A stretch of DNA of 64,000 bases from an uncultured Isosphaeraceae bacterium (lineage in GTDB: Bacteria; Planctomycetota; Planctomycetia; Isosphaerales; Isosphaeraceae): the NCBI GenBank assembly GCA_945957605.1, contig CAMFLR010000017.1, forward strand, positions 62,001-126,000. Direction: 5' to 3'. The notes under the pieces were generated by a model. It saw only the letters and a program-made list of their open reading frames with translations, ran no database searches and was not told the origin of the DNA. The translations under genes were made by a program, and so were the position numbers. This document shows, in pieces, positions 29,397-39,156 of this stretch (position 1 is the first letter of the stretch; each line of letters starts with the position of its first letter).

Positions 29397-29604
29397 GCTA
29401 GCCTCCTGAAGTCTGGCGCGGGGGGAGAAGGAACAGCGCAGGGTGATGGAGCAATGTTGAATCTCTGCTTTCAGGATGATCGGACCGAACCACGCTTGCA
29501 AGAGCCGGGCGGCGATTTCGCACGCTTGTGAGACGATTGCGGAGCGTTTATCCTGCCTGAGTTCGACCTCATCCCGACGCTTACAGCCTGTGGAGCTTCC
29601 GACA

Positions 29605-30939
29605 ATGGCCAGCCGTTTTGCGCACCGGCGCGAGTTTTTGCGCGTCACCGCGGCGAGTCCACTGCTCATGCCGCTCATCATGCCCACCGGCCGAACCATG
29701 GCCGATGAGACCAAGTCGAAGAACGAACGTCCGCGACTCGGCTTGATCGGTTGCGGCGGCCAGGGCTCTGGCGATGCGCGAGGAGCGTCGCAGTATGGCG
29801 ATTTCCTCGCCGTGTGTGACGTCGACAAGAATCACGTCGACCGCGCCAAGCGCGATCCGCGCATCGGCAAGGCGAAGGCCGATACGTATGAGGATTACCG
29901 CAAGGTGCTCGATCGCAAGGATATCGACGCGGTGATCATCGGCACGCCCGACCACTGGCACACCAAGATTTGCATCGACGCGATGAAGGCTGGCAAGGAT
30001 GTGTACTGCGAGAAGCCGCTGACGCTCACGATCGACGAAGGCAAGAAGCTGGGCGCGGTGGCGAAGTCGACGGGGCGCGTTGTGCAGGTCGGCACGCAGC
30101 AGCGCAGCGATCACAACCGCGTGTTTTTGCTGGCCGTTGCCCTGGTGCGTGCGGGACGGATTGGCCGCGTTCGCAAGGTGACGGCGGCGATTGGTGGCGC
30201 GCCTTCGGGTGGTCCGTTCGCCAAGGAAGCGCCACCGGCTGTTCTGAACTGGGACATGTGGCTGGGCCAGGCACCCAAGGTTGATTATATCAAGCAGCGT
30301 TGCCACAGCGAGTTCCGCTGGTGGTACGAATACTCGGGTGGCAAGCTGACCGACTGGGGGGCACATCACGTTGATATCGGCCAGTGGGCGATCGGCCAGG
30401 AAAACACGGGGCCGACTTCGATCGAAGTCGTTACCAAGGAATTCCCGGTCGAGTTCAAGAACGGCCTGCCCACCGTCGATGATCGCTATAACACGCCGAC
30501 CGGATTCCTGGTGCGGGCGAAGTTTGCGAATAATGTGGAAATGAACATTCGCCACGATACCGAGAATGGCGTGTTGTTCGAGGGAACCGGCGGCAAGATT
30601 TTCGTCACGCGCGACCGAATTGACCTGCAAGGCGGCGCGGTTGACGGGTTGTACAAGAATCCGGTTCCCGACTCGCTCTTGGTCGAGCTACGCAAGGGCA
30701 AACGCGTCGATGGCCACATGGCCAATTTCTTCGAATGCGTGCGAGACCGCTCGGTGCCGGTTTCGGACGTCTGGACGCATCATCGTGCGTTGACGACCTG
30801 TCACCTGGCGAATATTGCCTTGCGGCTGGGTGGTCGCAAACTGACGTGGGATCCCGCGAAGGAAGAGATTGTTGGCGATGCTGAGGCGAACGGCTGGCTG
30901 ACGCGTCCGCAGCGGGCGGGGTATGAAGTGACCGTGTGA
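29605..30939 (+). CDS. Gfo/Idh/MocA family oxidoreductase with twin-arginine-like signal
   Basis: This is a second exported dehydrogenase-like protein of 444 aa. The N-terminus has [20 protein letters not shown], a Tat-type leader. The Rossmann motif is [14 protein letters not shown], and the family motif YCEKPLTLT lies near residue 140. The block [18 protein letters not shown] carries the conserved catalytic His region. The protein ends in [12 protein letters not shown]. It is a paralogue, not a duplicate, of the divergent gene at 28023-29396: they share only family motifs. An open frame extends upstream to 29476, but ATG 29605 begins the signal. An inverted-repeat pair follows the stop. Confidence 0.9.
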   Translation: MASRFAHRREFLRVTAASPLLMPLIMPTGRTMADETKSKNERPRLGLIGCGGQGSGDARGASQYGDFLAVCDVDKNHVDRAKRDPRIGKAKADTYEDYRKVLDRKDIDAVIIGTPDHWHTKICIDAMKAGKDVYCEKPLTLTIDEGKKLGAVAKSTGRVVQVGTQQRSDHNRVFLLAVALVRAGRIGRVRKVTAAIGGAPSGGPFAKEAPPAVLNWDMWLGQAPKVDYIKQRCHSEFRWWYEYSGGKLTDWGAHHVDIGQWAIGQENTGPTSIEVVTKEFPVEFKNGLPTVDDRYNTPTGFLVRAKFANNVEMNIRHDTENGVLFEGTGGKIFVTRDRIDLQGGAVDGLYKNPVPDSLLVELRKGKRVDGHMANFFECVRDRSVPVSDVWTHHRALTTCHLANIALRLGGRKLTWDPAKEEIVGDAEANGWLTRPQRAGYEVTV

Positions 30940-30947
30940 TCTGCGGA

Positions 30948-31029
30948 GGGGTGGCTGGGGCAAATTGCCCCAGATGCCAGGCGAATTTAGCACTGGTTCC
31001 GGTCTGGGGCATTCTGCCCCAGGCACCCC
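30948..31029. repeat. Inverted pair of palindromic repeats, family 3; also terminator-like
   Basis: Copy one (30948-30978) reads GGGTGGC then CTGGGGCAAATTGCCCCAG. Copy two (30999-31029) is inverted and on its own strand reads GGGTGCC then TGGGGCAGAATGCCCCA. The pair fills the whole gap between convergent oxidoreductase genes, so it may also stop transcription from both sides. Confidence 0.78.
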
Positions 31030-31049
31030 GACGAACGGGCTAAAAACCT

Positions 31050-32114
31050 TTACAGGCGAATCTCGCGGCGTTCTCTCGCCGAGGCATAAATCGCCTGAAA
31101 TAAGGCCACAACCGCGCGGCCGTCTTCTCCAGTCACCAGGGGAGGACGGCCGTTTTGAATGGCGTCGATGAAGTCGCGAATTTGTAGCATGTGATAATGA
31201 GTTGTCGCGTCGACCTTCGCAAACGTCGCGCGATCTTCTTCTTGAAACGTCGCGAGCAAGTTTTCTTCGTCGGGGACTGTCCATACATCAGTAAGCGGCG
31301 GCTCGGCGATTCCTGAAACTCCCGCGATAAAGGTGGCGCCGCGATCGGTCTCGACGCCGACCGATGCACCGTTCGTGCCGTGAACATGCACTTTGGTGTA
31401 CAATCCTGGTTTTTGTGAGACGCTTGTGATAATCGAGCCGAGAGCTCCGTTCTTGAACTTCAGAATCGCGACGGCGGTGTCGTCGACTTCGACGCCAGGG
31501 TGATTGATGGTCGCCCAGTCGCCGCTGACGGACGCAACATCGCCTAGATACCACCTCAAAAGATCAAGCTGGTGGGGCGATTGATTCACGAGCACGCCGC
31601 CACCTTCGGTGTCCCACTTGCCGCGCCAGGGGTCCGAGGTGTAATAACTCGGCTCGCGCCAGCTATACATCTGGAACACGCCGAGTGCGGGGATGCCGAT
31701 TTTGCCGGCATCAATGGCGGCCTTCACGCGGGCGACCGGCTCGAACCAGCGGCGCTGGCTGACGACGCTGAGGTTGACACCCCCTGCCCTCGCCGCGGCG
31801 ATGATGGCGTCGCAATCTTCGAGCGAGGCGGCGAGTGGTTTTTCGACCAGCACGTGGACGCCGGCTCGCGCGGCCAGAATTGCTGGCTCGGCGTGGCCGG
31901 GGTGCGGCGTGCAAATGGTGATCATTTCGGGACGAGCGGATTCGAGCATCGTGGCGACGTCAGTGAACGGCTGGCCGCCGAATCGTGCAGCGAAGGCTTC
32001 GGCGCGGGCGAGGTCGGCGTCGCAAACGGCGACGAGATGGGATTCGGGAAGTTTTGCGAGAGCTTCGGCGTGAATCTGGCCGACCTTGCCGCATCCCACA
32101 AGCGCTGTTTTCAT
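31050..32114 (-). CDS. Gfo/Idh/MocA family oxidoreductase, cytoplasmic
   Basis: This 354-aa protein has no signal peptide, unlike its two neighbours of the same superfamily. It begins KTALVGCGKVGQIHAEAL (Rossmann), has VLVEKPLAAS as the family hallmark and VLVNQSPHQLDLLRWYLG for the catalytic His region. ATG 32114 gives this start; an in-frame GTG at 32126 is also possible. It follows the beta-propeller cytochrome gene by about 20 bases on the same strand, suggesting a two-gene unit. The substrate is probably a sugar, sugar acid or inositol, but nothing in the sequence fixes it. Confidence 0.9.
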   Translation of the reverse strand: MKTALVGCGKVGQIHAEALAKLPESHLVAVCDADLARAEAFAARFGGQPFTDVATMLESARPEMITICTPHPGHAEPAILAARAGVHVLVEKPLAASLEDCDAIIAAARAGGVNLSVVSQRRWFEPVARVKAAIDAGKIGIPALGVFQMYSWREPSYYTSDPWRGKWDTEGGGVLVNQSPHQLDLLRWYLGDVASVSGDWATINHPGVEVDDTAVAILKFKNGALGSIITSVSQKPGLYTKVHVHGTNGASVGVETDRGATFIAGVSGIAEPPLTDVWTVPDEENLLATFQEEDRATFAKVDATTHYHMLQIRDFIDAIQNGRPPLVTGEDGRAVVALFQAIYASARERREIRL

Positions 32115-32137
32115 TCGCGGAAGCACGTCGCGTTACC

Positions 32138-33892
32138 TCATCGGCTTTTCAGGAATGAGCTCAAATCGGCTGCTTCCCGATCGGTGTATGTGCTGTCGTT
32201 GGGATGTCCAAAGCGCTGGAAAACTTCGTCGAGCGAGCGTGCTCGAGCGTCGTGCAAGAAGGAATCTCGTCGTCCTGCGCCGCGGAGCGAGGGTGGATTG
32301 TACTTCTCTTGCTCCGCCTCGTCACTCAATCCGACGTCGTAAGTTTTGGGTGATGTGTAAGTGGGTGGTGCGTGGCATCTCGCACATTTGCGCGCGGTGA
32401 AAATCGCTTCTCCACGCCCCACGCTGGCGGCGTCGAGATCGATGGGTGGCGGCGGTGGCTTCAGTGTTCGGAGGAATGTGGTTAAGTCGTGCACCTGCTC
32501 ATCGGTCGGCTCATTCTGGCGCAAGGTCGTTTTGATCGATTTGCGCACTTGCGTTTCGAGGTCGGCGATGCCACCATTCCAGGCGAAGGGGGCTGTATCA
32601 GCAGTGCCGAGCAGCGAAATCACCAGCTTGGGAGCACCAAAGGACCCATCGCCCAGTGTGTCGGCGAGCCGGCCATTCGTGTGACCGTCGCCGTGGCAGC
32701 TCTGGCAGCTCATCCAGCCTTCGTGAGAGAGCCGGGCGTCGTAGAACAGTCGCTCGCCGCGATCGATATCGGTAAGCGCTGGACGCGGCCCGAGCGAGAC
32801 GGTTTCCGTACGCTTTGAGGCGATGTCGATGAAGGATACGAAGTCATCGAGTGTGTTTGCGGTGCACGCCGTTTTGCCGTCAGGGCTGAGGGCGACGGAG
32901 GTCGGCCGCGTGCCCACGGCGATTCGCAAGCGATCTGGAGCATCGGTCTGGCCGATGGCGACTTCGTTCACACCCGCGAGCGTTGTGAGAACGTCATCAT
33001 TTGGCAGTACGACGATTCCGGTCGGATCGCCGCCGCCGTGGCCTGGCTCGCCCAGATGTGCAAGATGACTGCCGGCGACGAGGTTGGCTTTTGGATCGAG
33101 CAAATCGGCCAGACGCAACGAGCGGATGCTGTTCGTGAGCAAAAAGCCCCAGTGAATCGAGTCGGCCGTGGTTTCGGAGCGGTGGTTGAGAAACTGCTGT
33201 GTGATGATCATATGCGATCGCGTATGGTCGAACGTCATTGCTTCGATGTTGTGTGCGGGAATTGTTCTGAGCGACGCGAGCTTGCGATTGGCGACGTCGA
33301 GTACGGCAATTCGGCCACCAAAGGCGTCGGCGACAACGAGGGTTCGGCCTGCGTCGAGCCAGAGGAGTGCGCGCGGTGAGAAGGGAAGCGTGAAGATGTG
33401 ATCGCGCAAAAGTTGCTGCGTATTTCCGTCATCAGCGACACAACGCAAGACCGTGACACGGTTTCCCCAGCGTGAAGTCACCGCGACGAACGACTCGCCA
33501 GAACCCTTCGCGACGCTAAGGCGAACGGGGTCGAGCGGAACTTCCAGCGAGCGAACACTCGCAAAGCTCTCGCCTTCGCGACGAAGCAGGAGCAATTCGT
33601 TTCGCGCGCTGTCGATGGTCAGCCAATGCTGGCGATCATCCAGGGCGGCAAGGTCTTCCAACCTTTGCCCTACCGCAGATTCGGCGAGCACTTTTCGAGC
33701 GTGAACATCAATGGTCGAAATCGTCCCGTTGGCGCGGTTTGCGACGAACAGACGCGAGCCGTCGGCTGAGAACACCAGGGCGATCGGTTGGCGACGAGCG
33801 GCGGCGAGTGCGGGCCCATCTGCGGCAATCGCCTTTCCGGCCGCAATTGCAAATATGGCAAGCGCGGCGGCTTTCGCGAGTTGAATGAACAT
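32138..33892 (-). CDS. Exported beta-propeller/di-heme cytochrome c (MauG-like) fusion
   Basis: This 584-aa exported protein has a signal peptide (LAKAAALAIFAIAAGKAIAA). Residues 30-370 form a YncE-type propeller (PIALVFSADGSRLFVANRAN, RPTSVALSPDGKTACTANTL). The C-terminal 200 residues resemble cytochrome c peroxidase/MauG, with two heme sites, CQSCHGDGHTNGR and CARCHAPP. ATG 33892 starts the signal peptide; the track to 33922 adds ten unlikely residues. A role as a periplasmic electron acceptor or peroxidase working with the downstream dehydrogenase is plausible from context but not shown. Confidence 0.87.
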   Translation of the reverse strand: MFIQLAKAAALAIFAIAAGKAIAADGPALAAARRQPIALVFSADGSRLFVANRANGTISTIDVHARKVLAESAVGQRLEDLAALDDRQHWLTIDSARNELLLLRREGESFASVRSLEVPLDPVRLSVAKGSGESFVAVTSRWGNRVTVLRCVADDGNTQQLLRDHIFTLPFSPRALLWLDAGRTLVVADAFGGRIAVLDVANRKLASLRTIPAHNIEAMTFDHTRSHMIITQQFLNHRSETTADSIHWGFLLTNSIRSLRLADLLDPKANLVAGSHLAHLGEPGHGGGDPTGIVVLPNDDVLTTLAGVNEVAIGQTDAPDRLRIAVGTRPTSVALSPDGKTACTANTLDDFVSFIDIASKRTETVSLGPRPALTDIDRGERLFYDARLSHEGWMSCQSCHGDGHTNGRLADTLGDGSFGAPKLVISLLGTADTAPFAWNGGIADLETQVRKSIKTTLRQNEPTDEQVHDLTTFLRTLKPPPPPIDLDAASVGRGEAIFTARKCARCHAPPTYTSPKTYDVGLSDEAEQEKYNPPSLRGAGRRDSFLHDARARSLDEVFQRFGHPNDSTYTDREAADLSSFLKSR

Positions 33893-34130
33893 CGCCCCGT
33901 ACTCGTTTGAGATGGCCGACAACGACGACCAATGCGTTGGTTTACGCCTTATCTGGACAGACTTTCATCGTACTCCCGGAGTTTTCCGGACGCCAGGTTG
34001 AATGCAACTGGCCCAGAATTCCCCATAAGAACCAGCCTATTTTGCGTCACCTTACGCAGTTTTCGTGATATGATGCATGTGGACGAGTTTTTTGAAATCG
34101 AACAGGCATTCCCTCTAAAGCGATCGATCT

Positions 34131-36128
34131 ATGCGTAAGCGACGATCTGGCAAGAAGTTTGAGTTAGAGAGCTTAGAATCGCGGCTCGTGCTTTCGACGG
34201 TGCCGATCAGTTTCCCGACGGGTCAAAACGAGTTCTCGATTACCACCGGGCCAGATGGCAAGCTCTGGTTCTTGCGAGACGGGGGAGGATTGAGCCCGGA
34301 TGCGGTTGGTTCGATCGATCCGGCGACGAAGGCGATTGCCACCTATCCTTTGGCGACGTTGCACTCCAATCCACGGGATATCACAGTAGGCCCCGACGGC
34401 AATCTTTGGTTCGTTGAGACTTCGGCGGGCAAGGTTGGGACCATCAATCCCACAACGCACCAGATCACCGAGATGACGCTTCCGGGCGCGATTGGGCAGC
34501 TTGGGGGTATCGTCTCATCGGGCGGTTTGCTCTGGGTGACGGGCGAGACGGCAACCGGTGGTCAACTCGACTCGATCGATCCTGGCACAAAAGCGGTTCA
34601 GGCGTACCCACTCCCCGTGGGTTTTGAAGATCCAGGTATCCTGGCCACTGGTCCGGATGGCCTGCTCTATTTCACGCTAGCAAAGCCACCTGCCCCTCAT
34701 ACAACGACTTACACGTTGGCGCTCGGGTCGTTCAACATGACCACGCATGTGGCGAATATCACACCTGCGGGAACGGGATTGCCGTTTGATGACATGATCG
34801 TCGGGCCCGACCAGCAACTCTGGCTTACGGGCGCGGTGTCGCTCGAGAAGTTCAACGTTACGACTGGCGTATTTACTCAGTTCACGACGAGCAAGCTGCT
34901 CAGTTCGCTCGTGATCGGCAGCGACGGAAATGTCTGGTTCACCGATGAGGCCGGTGGCGTTGGCTCGCTCGACCCGACGAGTTTGAATGTGCTCAGTTAT
35001 GGTCAGGCCTCCTTCGTGGATGCACTTGCGCTCACGGTGGGACCGGATCATCAGATCTGGTTCGATGGCGGTGGCGGTCTGGGTACGGTTTATACGATCG
35101 CCGCGGACCAGTCGCTCATCACTGGTAACGTCGACGAAGAATTCCAGTACCTGCCGCCGGGAGGCCGTTCGTACTTTGGGACGCGCCTCCAGGGACAGAC
35201 GGTATTTTTCGACCTGAATCATAACGGAGTGCTCGATAGCGGCGAGCCTTCCGCTGTGAGCGATGCGGGCGGGACGTTTTACTTTACGGGGATTGCGCCG
35301 GGGAATTACACGGTCGTCACGCAGGCCTATCCCGGAGCGGCGTTCGACCCGGCTTCGACTCAGAGCCAGTCGGTGACGGTCGCGGCGGGAGCTTCGGCCT
35401 CATTACCGAATGACATCCAGGTCATCCGAACGAGCGCGGTATTGCCGCTCAGTTATAGCCCGACACCATTCGGGTCGAATAATCCTGACTTCCGGACGGC
35501 TGAAGTGAATGGGCTCTATCAGTCGATTCTCGGTCGTGCGCCCGATGCCGCCGGTCTGAATGCGGCCGTGATGGGTCTCGAAAACAACAGTTTGACGACG
35601 GGAACAATTGCCTCGAACCTGCTGCACAGCCCCGAGTATTACACCGACCTGGCGATTCGTGATTACAAGAATTATTTGGGGCGAAACATCACCGAGAGCG
35701 AGTTGAACGCAGTTGTAAGCTCTCTTGAGAATGGGTTGTTGCCCGAAGCGCTCGCGCTGGGGTTGTTGACCTCTCAGGAATTCAACCTGATCAACGCGAC
35801 GAACTCGGCTTTCGCGCATGCCGCCTACAAGGATATTCTTGGCCGCGACCTATCGGCGGATGAGATGACGGCCGTTTTGACCTATCTCAGCTCGGGTGGA
35901 AGCCGCACCGCTCTGATTGACTCACTGCTGACATCGCAAGAAGCAGGGACAATCGCGGTCAACGGACTCTACGTCACCCTTCTGAGCCGACCTGCGGATA
36001 TTGGCGGGATGCCAAACGCGCTCGCGGCGATTGCAGCGGGGACACCGTTGTCAACAATTGCCGTCGGGCTGGCGGCATCGCCTGAGTATCAGTTGCTGGC
36101 GATTAAAACCGTTGGCTCAGGCTCGTGA
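34131..36128 (+). CDS. LEPR-XLL-type exported protein: Vgb-like propeller, SdrD-like repeat and DUF4214
   Basis: This is a 665-aa multi-domain protein. The N-terminus has a basic RKRRSGKK stretch, then FELESLESRLVLS, matching the LEPR-XLL signature found at the start of large planctomycete surface proteins. Residues 25-335 form a propeller with repeated GPDGNLWF units, as in virginiamycin B lyase. Residues 350-420 form a Cna/SdrD-like beta-sandwich (VFFDLNHNGVLDSGEP, GTFYFTGIAPGNYTV). Residues 455-655 carry three or four DUF4214 units (LYQSILGRAPDAAGL, YKDILGRDLSADEM). It is probably exported; whether it is a lyase is doubtful. It is a single-gene unit, with no neighbour suggesting a partner. 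Confidence 0.85.
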   Translation: MRKRRSGKKFELESLESRLVLSTVPISFPTGQNEFSITTGPDGKLWFLRDGGGLSPDAVGSIDPATKAIATYPLATLHSNPRDITVGPDGNLWFVETSAGKVGTINPTTHQITEMTLPGAIGQLGGIVSSGGLLWVTGETATGGQLDSIDPGTKAVQAYPLPVGFEDPGILATGPDGLLYFTLAKPPAPHTTTYTLALGSFNMTTHVANITPAGTGLPFDDMIVGPDQQLWLTGAVSLEKFNVTTGVFTQFTTSKLLSSLVIGSDGNVWFTDEAGGVGSLDPTSLNVLSYGQASFVDALALTVGPDHQIWFDGGGGLGTVYTIAADQSLITGNVDEEFQYLPPGGRSYFGTRLQGQTVFFDLNHNGVLDSGEPSAVSDAGGTFYFTGIAPGNYTVVTQAYPGAAFDPASTQSQSVTVAAGASASLPNDIQVIRTSAVLPLSYSPTPFGSNNPDFRTAEVNGLYQSILGRAPDAAGLNAAVMGLENNSLTTGTIASNLLHSPEYYTDLAIRDYKNYLGRNITESELNAVVSSLENGLLPEALALGLLTSQEFNLINATNSAFAHAAYKDILGRDLSADEMTAVLTYLSSGGSRTALIDSLLTSQEAGTIAVNGLYVTLLSRPADIGGMPNALAAIAAGTPLSTIAVGLAASPEYQLLAIKTVGSGS

Positions 36129-36193
36129 GTTTGCAAGTGTGTTGATATGAGGGCTGAGGAACGCGATGCGACTGATGTATCGCGCTTCTTCGA

Positions 36194-37990
36194 CTAGAAA
36201 TAAAGCTGCAAGCGAGCCCAGAAGAGGTCGCTCTTTGTCTGAAGTTGCGGCCCGGTGTGGAAGAAAACCGGGTCGCCGAAGATCGCGTGTTCCCAGTCGA
36301 CAAAGACGCGGACGTACTTGTTGAGATACCAGTTCACACCGACGTCGATGAGGTTGACCTGGTTGGTCCACAGGTTGGGGTCAGCCAGACCGCCAGAAAA
36401 GATCTGATTGCCGACGTGGACTGTGCTGAATCTTACGTTGGGCTCGATCGCACCCCAGCCGAACTTGCCGGGGCGAAGATCGAACGGATGTATGGGGTCG
36501 ACCATCGCCCGTTCGCGAATCGTTTCGCCGGTGATCAGGTACGCGGCCTGAACGAAGTAGCCGTTGACCGGAACGCTTACCGGTTGATGGCCTGCGCCGT
36601 TGATTGCGTAATGCTCGATGCCGGTATCCCACGAGGCAAGCAGCGACAATCCCTGGTGGTAGTAGGCCAGGTGCAACTCGCCCAGCGAACGTAGCCCGCG
36701 CTCGCGGACGTTGTTGTTGAACGCGAGGAACGGGAGTGACGACGTATTCGTGCCGTCATTCAGCGCGAGGTTCGTGGTTGAGGGCTGCTGGTTCGTTCGC
36801 ATGACCGACGGATTGAGCGGATTGTCTTGATAGCCGTAGTCGATCGAGCCGCCGATATTCAAGTCGCGCAGGGGCGAGTCGGCCTTGGTTTCGAACGGCT
36901 TGAAGTTGACGAACGCCATCACATCTTTGGCATTATTGAAATCTTGATACGAGTTGCGCGGGCCGTCGAACACGCCCACGGCATACTCGGCGCGTTTGTC
37001 GAACAGTTCGCCCCAGGCCATCCCGCCGATCTGTCGATTCGCCTGGAAATTGACGTTGAAAATCGACCGTTCCAGGCCAATTTGATTGTACACGTTTAAC
37101 TTGTAAAATTCATAAGTAAATGGCGTTTTGAAGCGGCCGATGCGGAATTGGAGGCGATCGTCGAAGCTGATATTGAGATAGGCGTTCAGCAGTGCGATCG
37201 CGCCGTAGGCGTCTTGCACCGAGATCTGATACTGGATCGGCTTCGTCACGCGACCGTCGAAGTAAAGCCGGCTGCGCGGAACGACGAAAGCGTTGTTGAG
37301 CGGTAGTTGGCTCGCCTGGGAATAGAACCGCGAATCGGCCTGAATCATGCCGCGGACCTTGAGCTGAAGCTCGTCGTCCTCGGTTGCGAAGAGGAAGCCT
37401 GCCCCTTCGTAGTTGTAGCCGGATTTCAGCTTGATCAACCCGAGGCGGCGGTTGCCCACCTGCTGGGCTTCAGCGCGGTTTCGGACACCGCCGGAACCGG
37501 AGAAGGTTGTCGCGGGATTCTTGTAGTCTGACGAACCCGTTGAGCCCGAACCTGCCGGAGCTGCTGGCTTCGCTGGACCCGTGCCAGCGCCCGCGGCGGC
37601 GGCAGGAGCGGCGGGTTCAGTATCATCCTCGACGCGCTGTGAGAGGTCATCGTACTTGCGCGAGAGGTCTTCAAAATCTTCGCGAAGTTTTTGAGTGTCC
37701 TTCGCCTGATTTTGAAGCTGCTTGTTCGCTTCTTCGAGGTCGCGCAGCCGGCGCATCAGGTCGGCAACCTGGCCGGGGCTTAGCGTCGCCTCAGCCGGTG
37801 CACCCGGCGTTGGTGATGGCGTTGGGGGAGACGGGGGCGTTTGGGCAAGACAAACGTTGAGTTGAAGGAGTCCAAAGGCGAATACACAAAGTCCAATCCG
37901 GCTTGACTTTCCGACAATTCGGCTCAAGAGCGTGGTCCTGAACGACAACGAACGCAGGCACAACGAAACGAGGCGACGGCGCAAGGCCAT
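36194..37990 (-). CDS. Outer-membrane porin of the OprP/OprO (phosphate-selective) family
   Basis: This 598-aa protein has an N-terminal hydrophobic signal and a Pro/Thr-rich linker. A coiled coil at about residues 75-125 (LMRRLRDLEEANKQLQNQAK) is followed by an Ala/Pro/Gly-rich linker. The beta-barrel from about 190 to the end includes RSRLYFDGRVTKPIQYQIS and FRIGRFKTPFTYEFYKL. It ends in Phe after alternating hydrophobics (WARLQLYF), the usual outer-membrane insertion signal. The coiled coil could anchor it to the cell wall. ATG 37990 is preferred; a TTG at 37999 is in frame. The transported ion cannot be read from the sequence. Confidence 0.88.
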   Translation of the reverse strand: MALRRRLVSLCLRSLSFRTTLLSRIVGKSSRIGLCVFAFGLLQLNVCLAQTPPSPPTPSPTPGAPAEATLSPGQVADLMRRLRDLEEANKQLQNQAKDTQKLREDFEDLSRKYDDLSQRVEDDTEPAAPAAAAGAGTGPAKPAAPAGSGSTGSSDYKNPATTFSGSGGVRNRAEAQQVGNRRLGLIKLKSGYNYEGAGFLFATEDDELQLKVRGMIQADSRFYSQASQLPLNNAFVVPRSRLYFDGRVTKPIQYQISVQDAYGAIALLNAYLNISFDDRLQFRIGRFKTPFTYEFYKLNVYNQIGLERSIFNVNFQANRQIGGMAWGELFDKRAEYAVGVFDGPRNSYQDFNNAKDVMAFVNFKPFETKADSPLRDLNIGGSIDYGYQDNPLNPSVMRTNQQPSTTNLALNDGTNTSSLPFLAFNNNVRERGLRSLGELHLAYYHQGLSLLASWDTGIEHYAINGAGHQPVSVPVNGYFVQAAYLITGETIRERAMVDPIHPFDLRPGKFGWGAIEPNVRFSTVHVGNQIFSGGLADPNLWTNQVNLIDVGVNWYLNKYVRVFVDWEHAIFGDPVFFHTGPQLQTKSDLFWARLQLYF

Positions 37991-38216
37991 GCGAGGCAAT
38001 CACAGTTCTCCTGAATAATCGGCACAATCGTCAATGAAGTTGAGCGAGAAGGTGGAGAAGAGAGATTTCATATATCAGTGAATGATCGACTTGTTCTTTG
38101 TAACCACCACTCTTAGATTTCGCGCGAGCTCCGATGAACGCCGTGTCGTTGCGTTTGGTTTGAGATCTGTTATACAGGCGAAATCAATTTGGCCTGAAGG
38201 TTGAGGGGGGGGAATC

Positions 38217-39095
38217 ATGGCGAGCCGGGCGTTGACCGAGTATCGGTACGAGAAGCTGACGTGGCCCGAGATCAACGATGCGATCGAGGCGAACCAGGTT
38301 TGCATCGTCCCCTGTGGCGCGGTGGAGCAGCACGGGCATCACTTGCCACTTGACGTCGATCTCGTATGTCCTACCGGCGTGGCGCATGGCGCGGGGCGGG
38401 AGATTCCCGACAAGCTCAAGGTGTTGCCGATTGTTGCTTATGGCTACACCGGGCACGTGATGGATTTTCCCGGCACGATCAATACCGATTATGAACACTT
38501 CATCAACCAGGTGCTCGACATTACGAAGAGCCTAGCTTATCACGGCTTCAAGAAGATCATCTTGCTGAACGGGCATGGATCGAACATGCCGAATCTCGAT
38601 CTGGCGGCGCGCAGGACGAACGTTGAGACCGATGCAGAATGCTGTGTGATTGCCTGGTGGAATTTGCTGACGGTCGACAAGACTTTCTTGCCGAGCTGGC
38701 GCGAGAGCAAGTTCCCGGGCGGATGTTCGCACGCGTGCGAGCTCGAGACGTCGCTGTATCTTTATCTTGACGAAGGCAATGTGCGCAAGGATTTGATCAA
38801 GTCGGGAACGATTAGCTTCAATAATGAGGATAATGCGTTCAACTGGGTCGATCTGTTCGGCGCGGGGCCTGCGACTGTGGTTTCGTGGACGAGCAGTTAT
38901 TCAGGGACGGGCGTATTGGGAGACGCAGAGAAGGCGAGCGTTGAGAAGGGGCGACGTGCTTACGAGGAGTGCGTGAAGCAGCTTGTGGGCTTTGTGAACT
39001 ACTTCCACGGCCGTCCCAAGGACGTGCGGCAAGACCTGCACCGCCGGCCGGTCACAATGCCACTACCCTGGGGCCAGCGGCCTTTCGGCGGCTGA
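38217..39095 (+). CDS. Creatininase family protein
   Basis: This metal-dependent amidohydrolase-like protein of 292 aa belongs to the creatininase/FAPy-deformylase/MftE superfamily. The metal-binding pattern is clear: GAVEQHGHHLPLDVD (Glu37, His39, Asp48), LLNGHGSN (His120) and HACELETS (Glu175). It has no signal peptide, so it is cytoplasmic. The start is preceded by a G-rich run (GGGGGGG) that can act as a ribosome binding site. No cofactor-maturation genes are next to it, so the substrate remains open. A tail of about 30 residues beyond the core is Pro/Arg-rich. Confidence 0.9.
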   Translation: MASRALTEYRYEKLTWPEINDAIEANQVCIVPCGAVEQHGHHLPLDVDLVCPTGVAHGAGREIPDKLKVLPIVAYGYTGHVMDFPGTINTDYEHFINQVLDITKSLAYHGFKKIILLNGHGSNMPNLDLAARRTNVETDAECCVIAWWNLLTVDKTFLPSWRESKFPGGCSHACELETSLYLYLDEGNVRKDLIKSGTISFNNEDNAFNWVDLFGAGPATVVSWTSSYSGTGVLGDAEKASVEKGRRAYEECVKQLVGFVNYFHGRPKDVRQDLHRRPVTMPLPWGQRPFGG

Positions 39096-39132
39096 ACCCA
39101 GGGCGGGCATCAAGGCGCGGGATTGTGGCGGG

Positions 39133-39156
39133 GGCGTCCGGTTTTACGCGGACGCC
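39133..39156. terminator. Possible hairpin between convergent genes
   Basis: An 8-bp perfect stem, GGCGTCCG / CGGACGCC, has an 8-base loop and overlaps the last codons of the PEP-CTERM gene. No T-run follows on either strand, so its role as a terminator is weakly supported. Confidence 0.3.
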
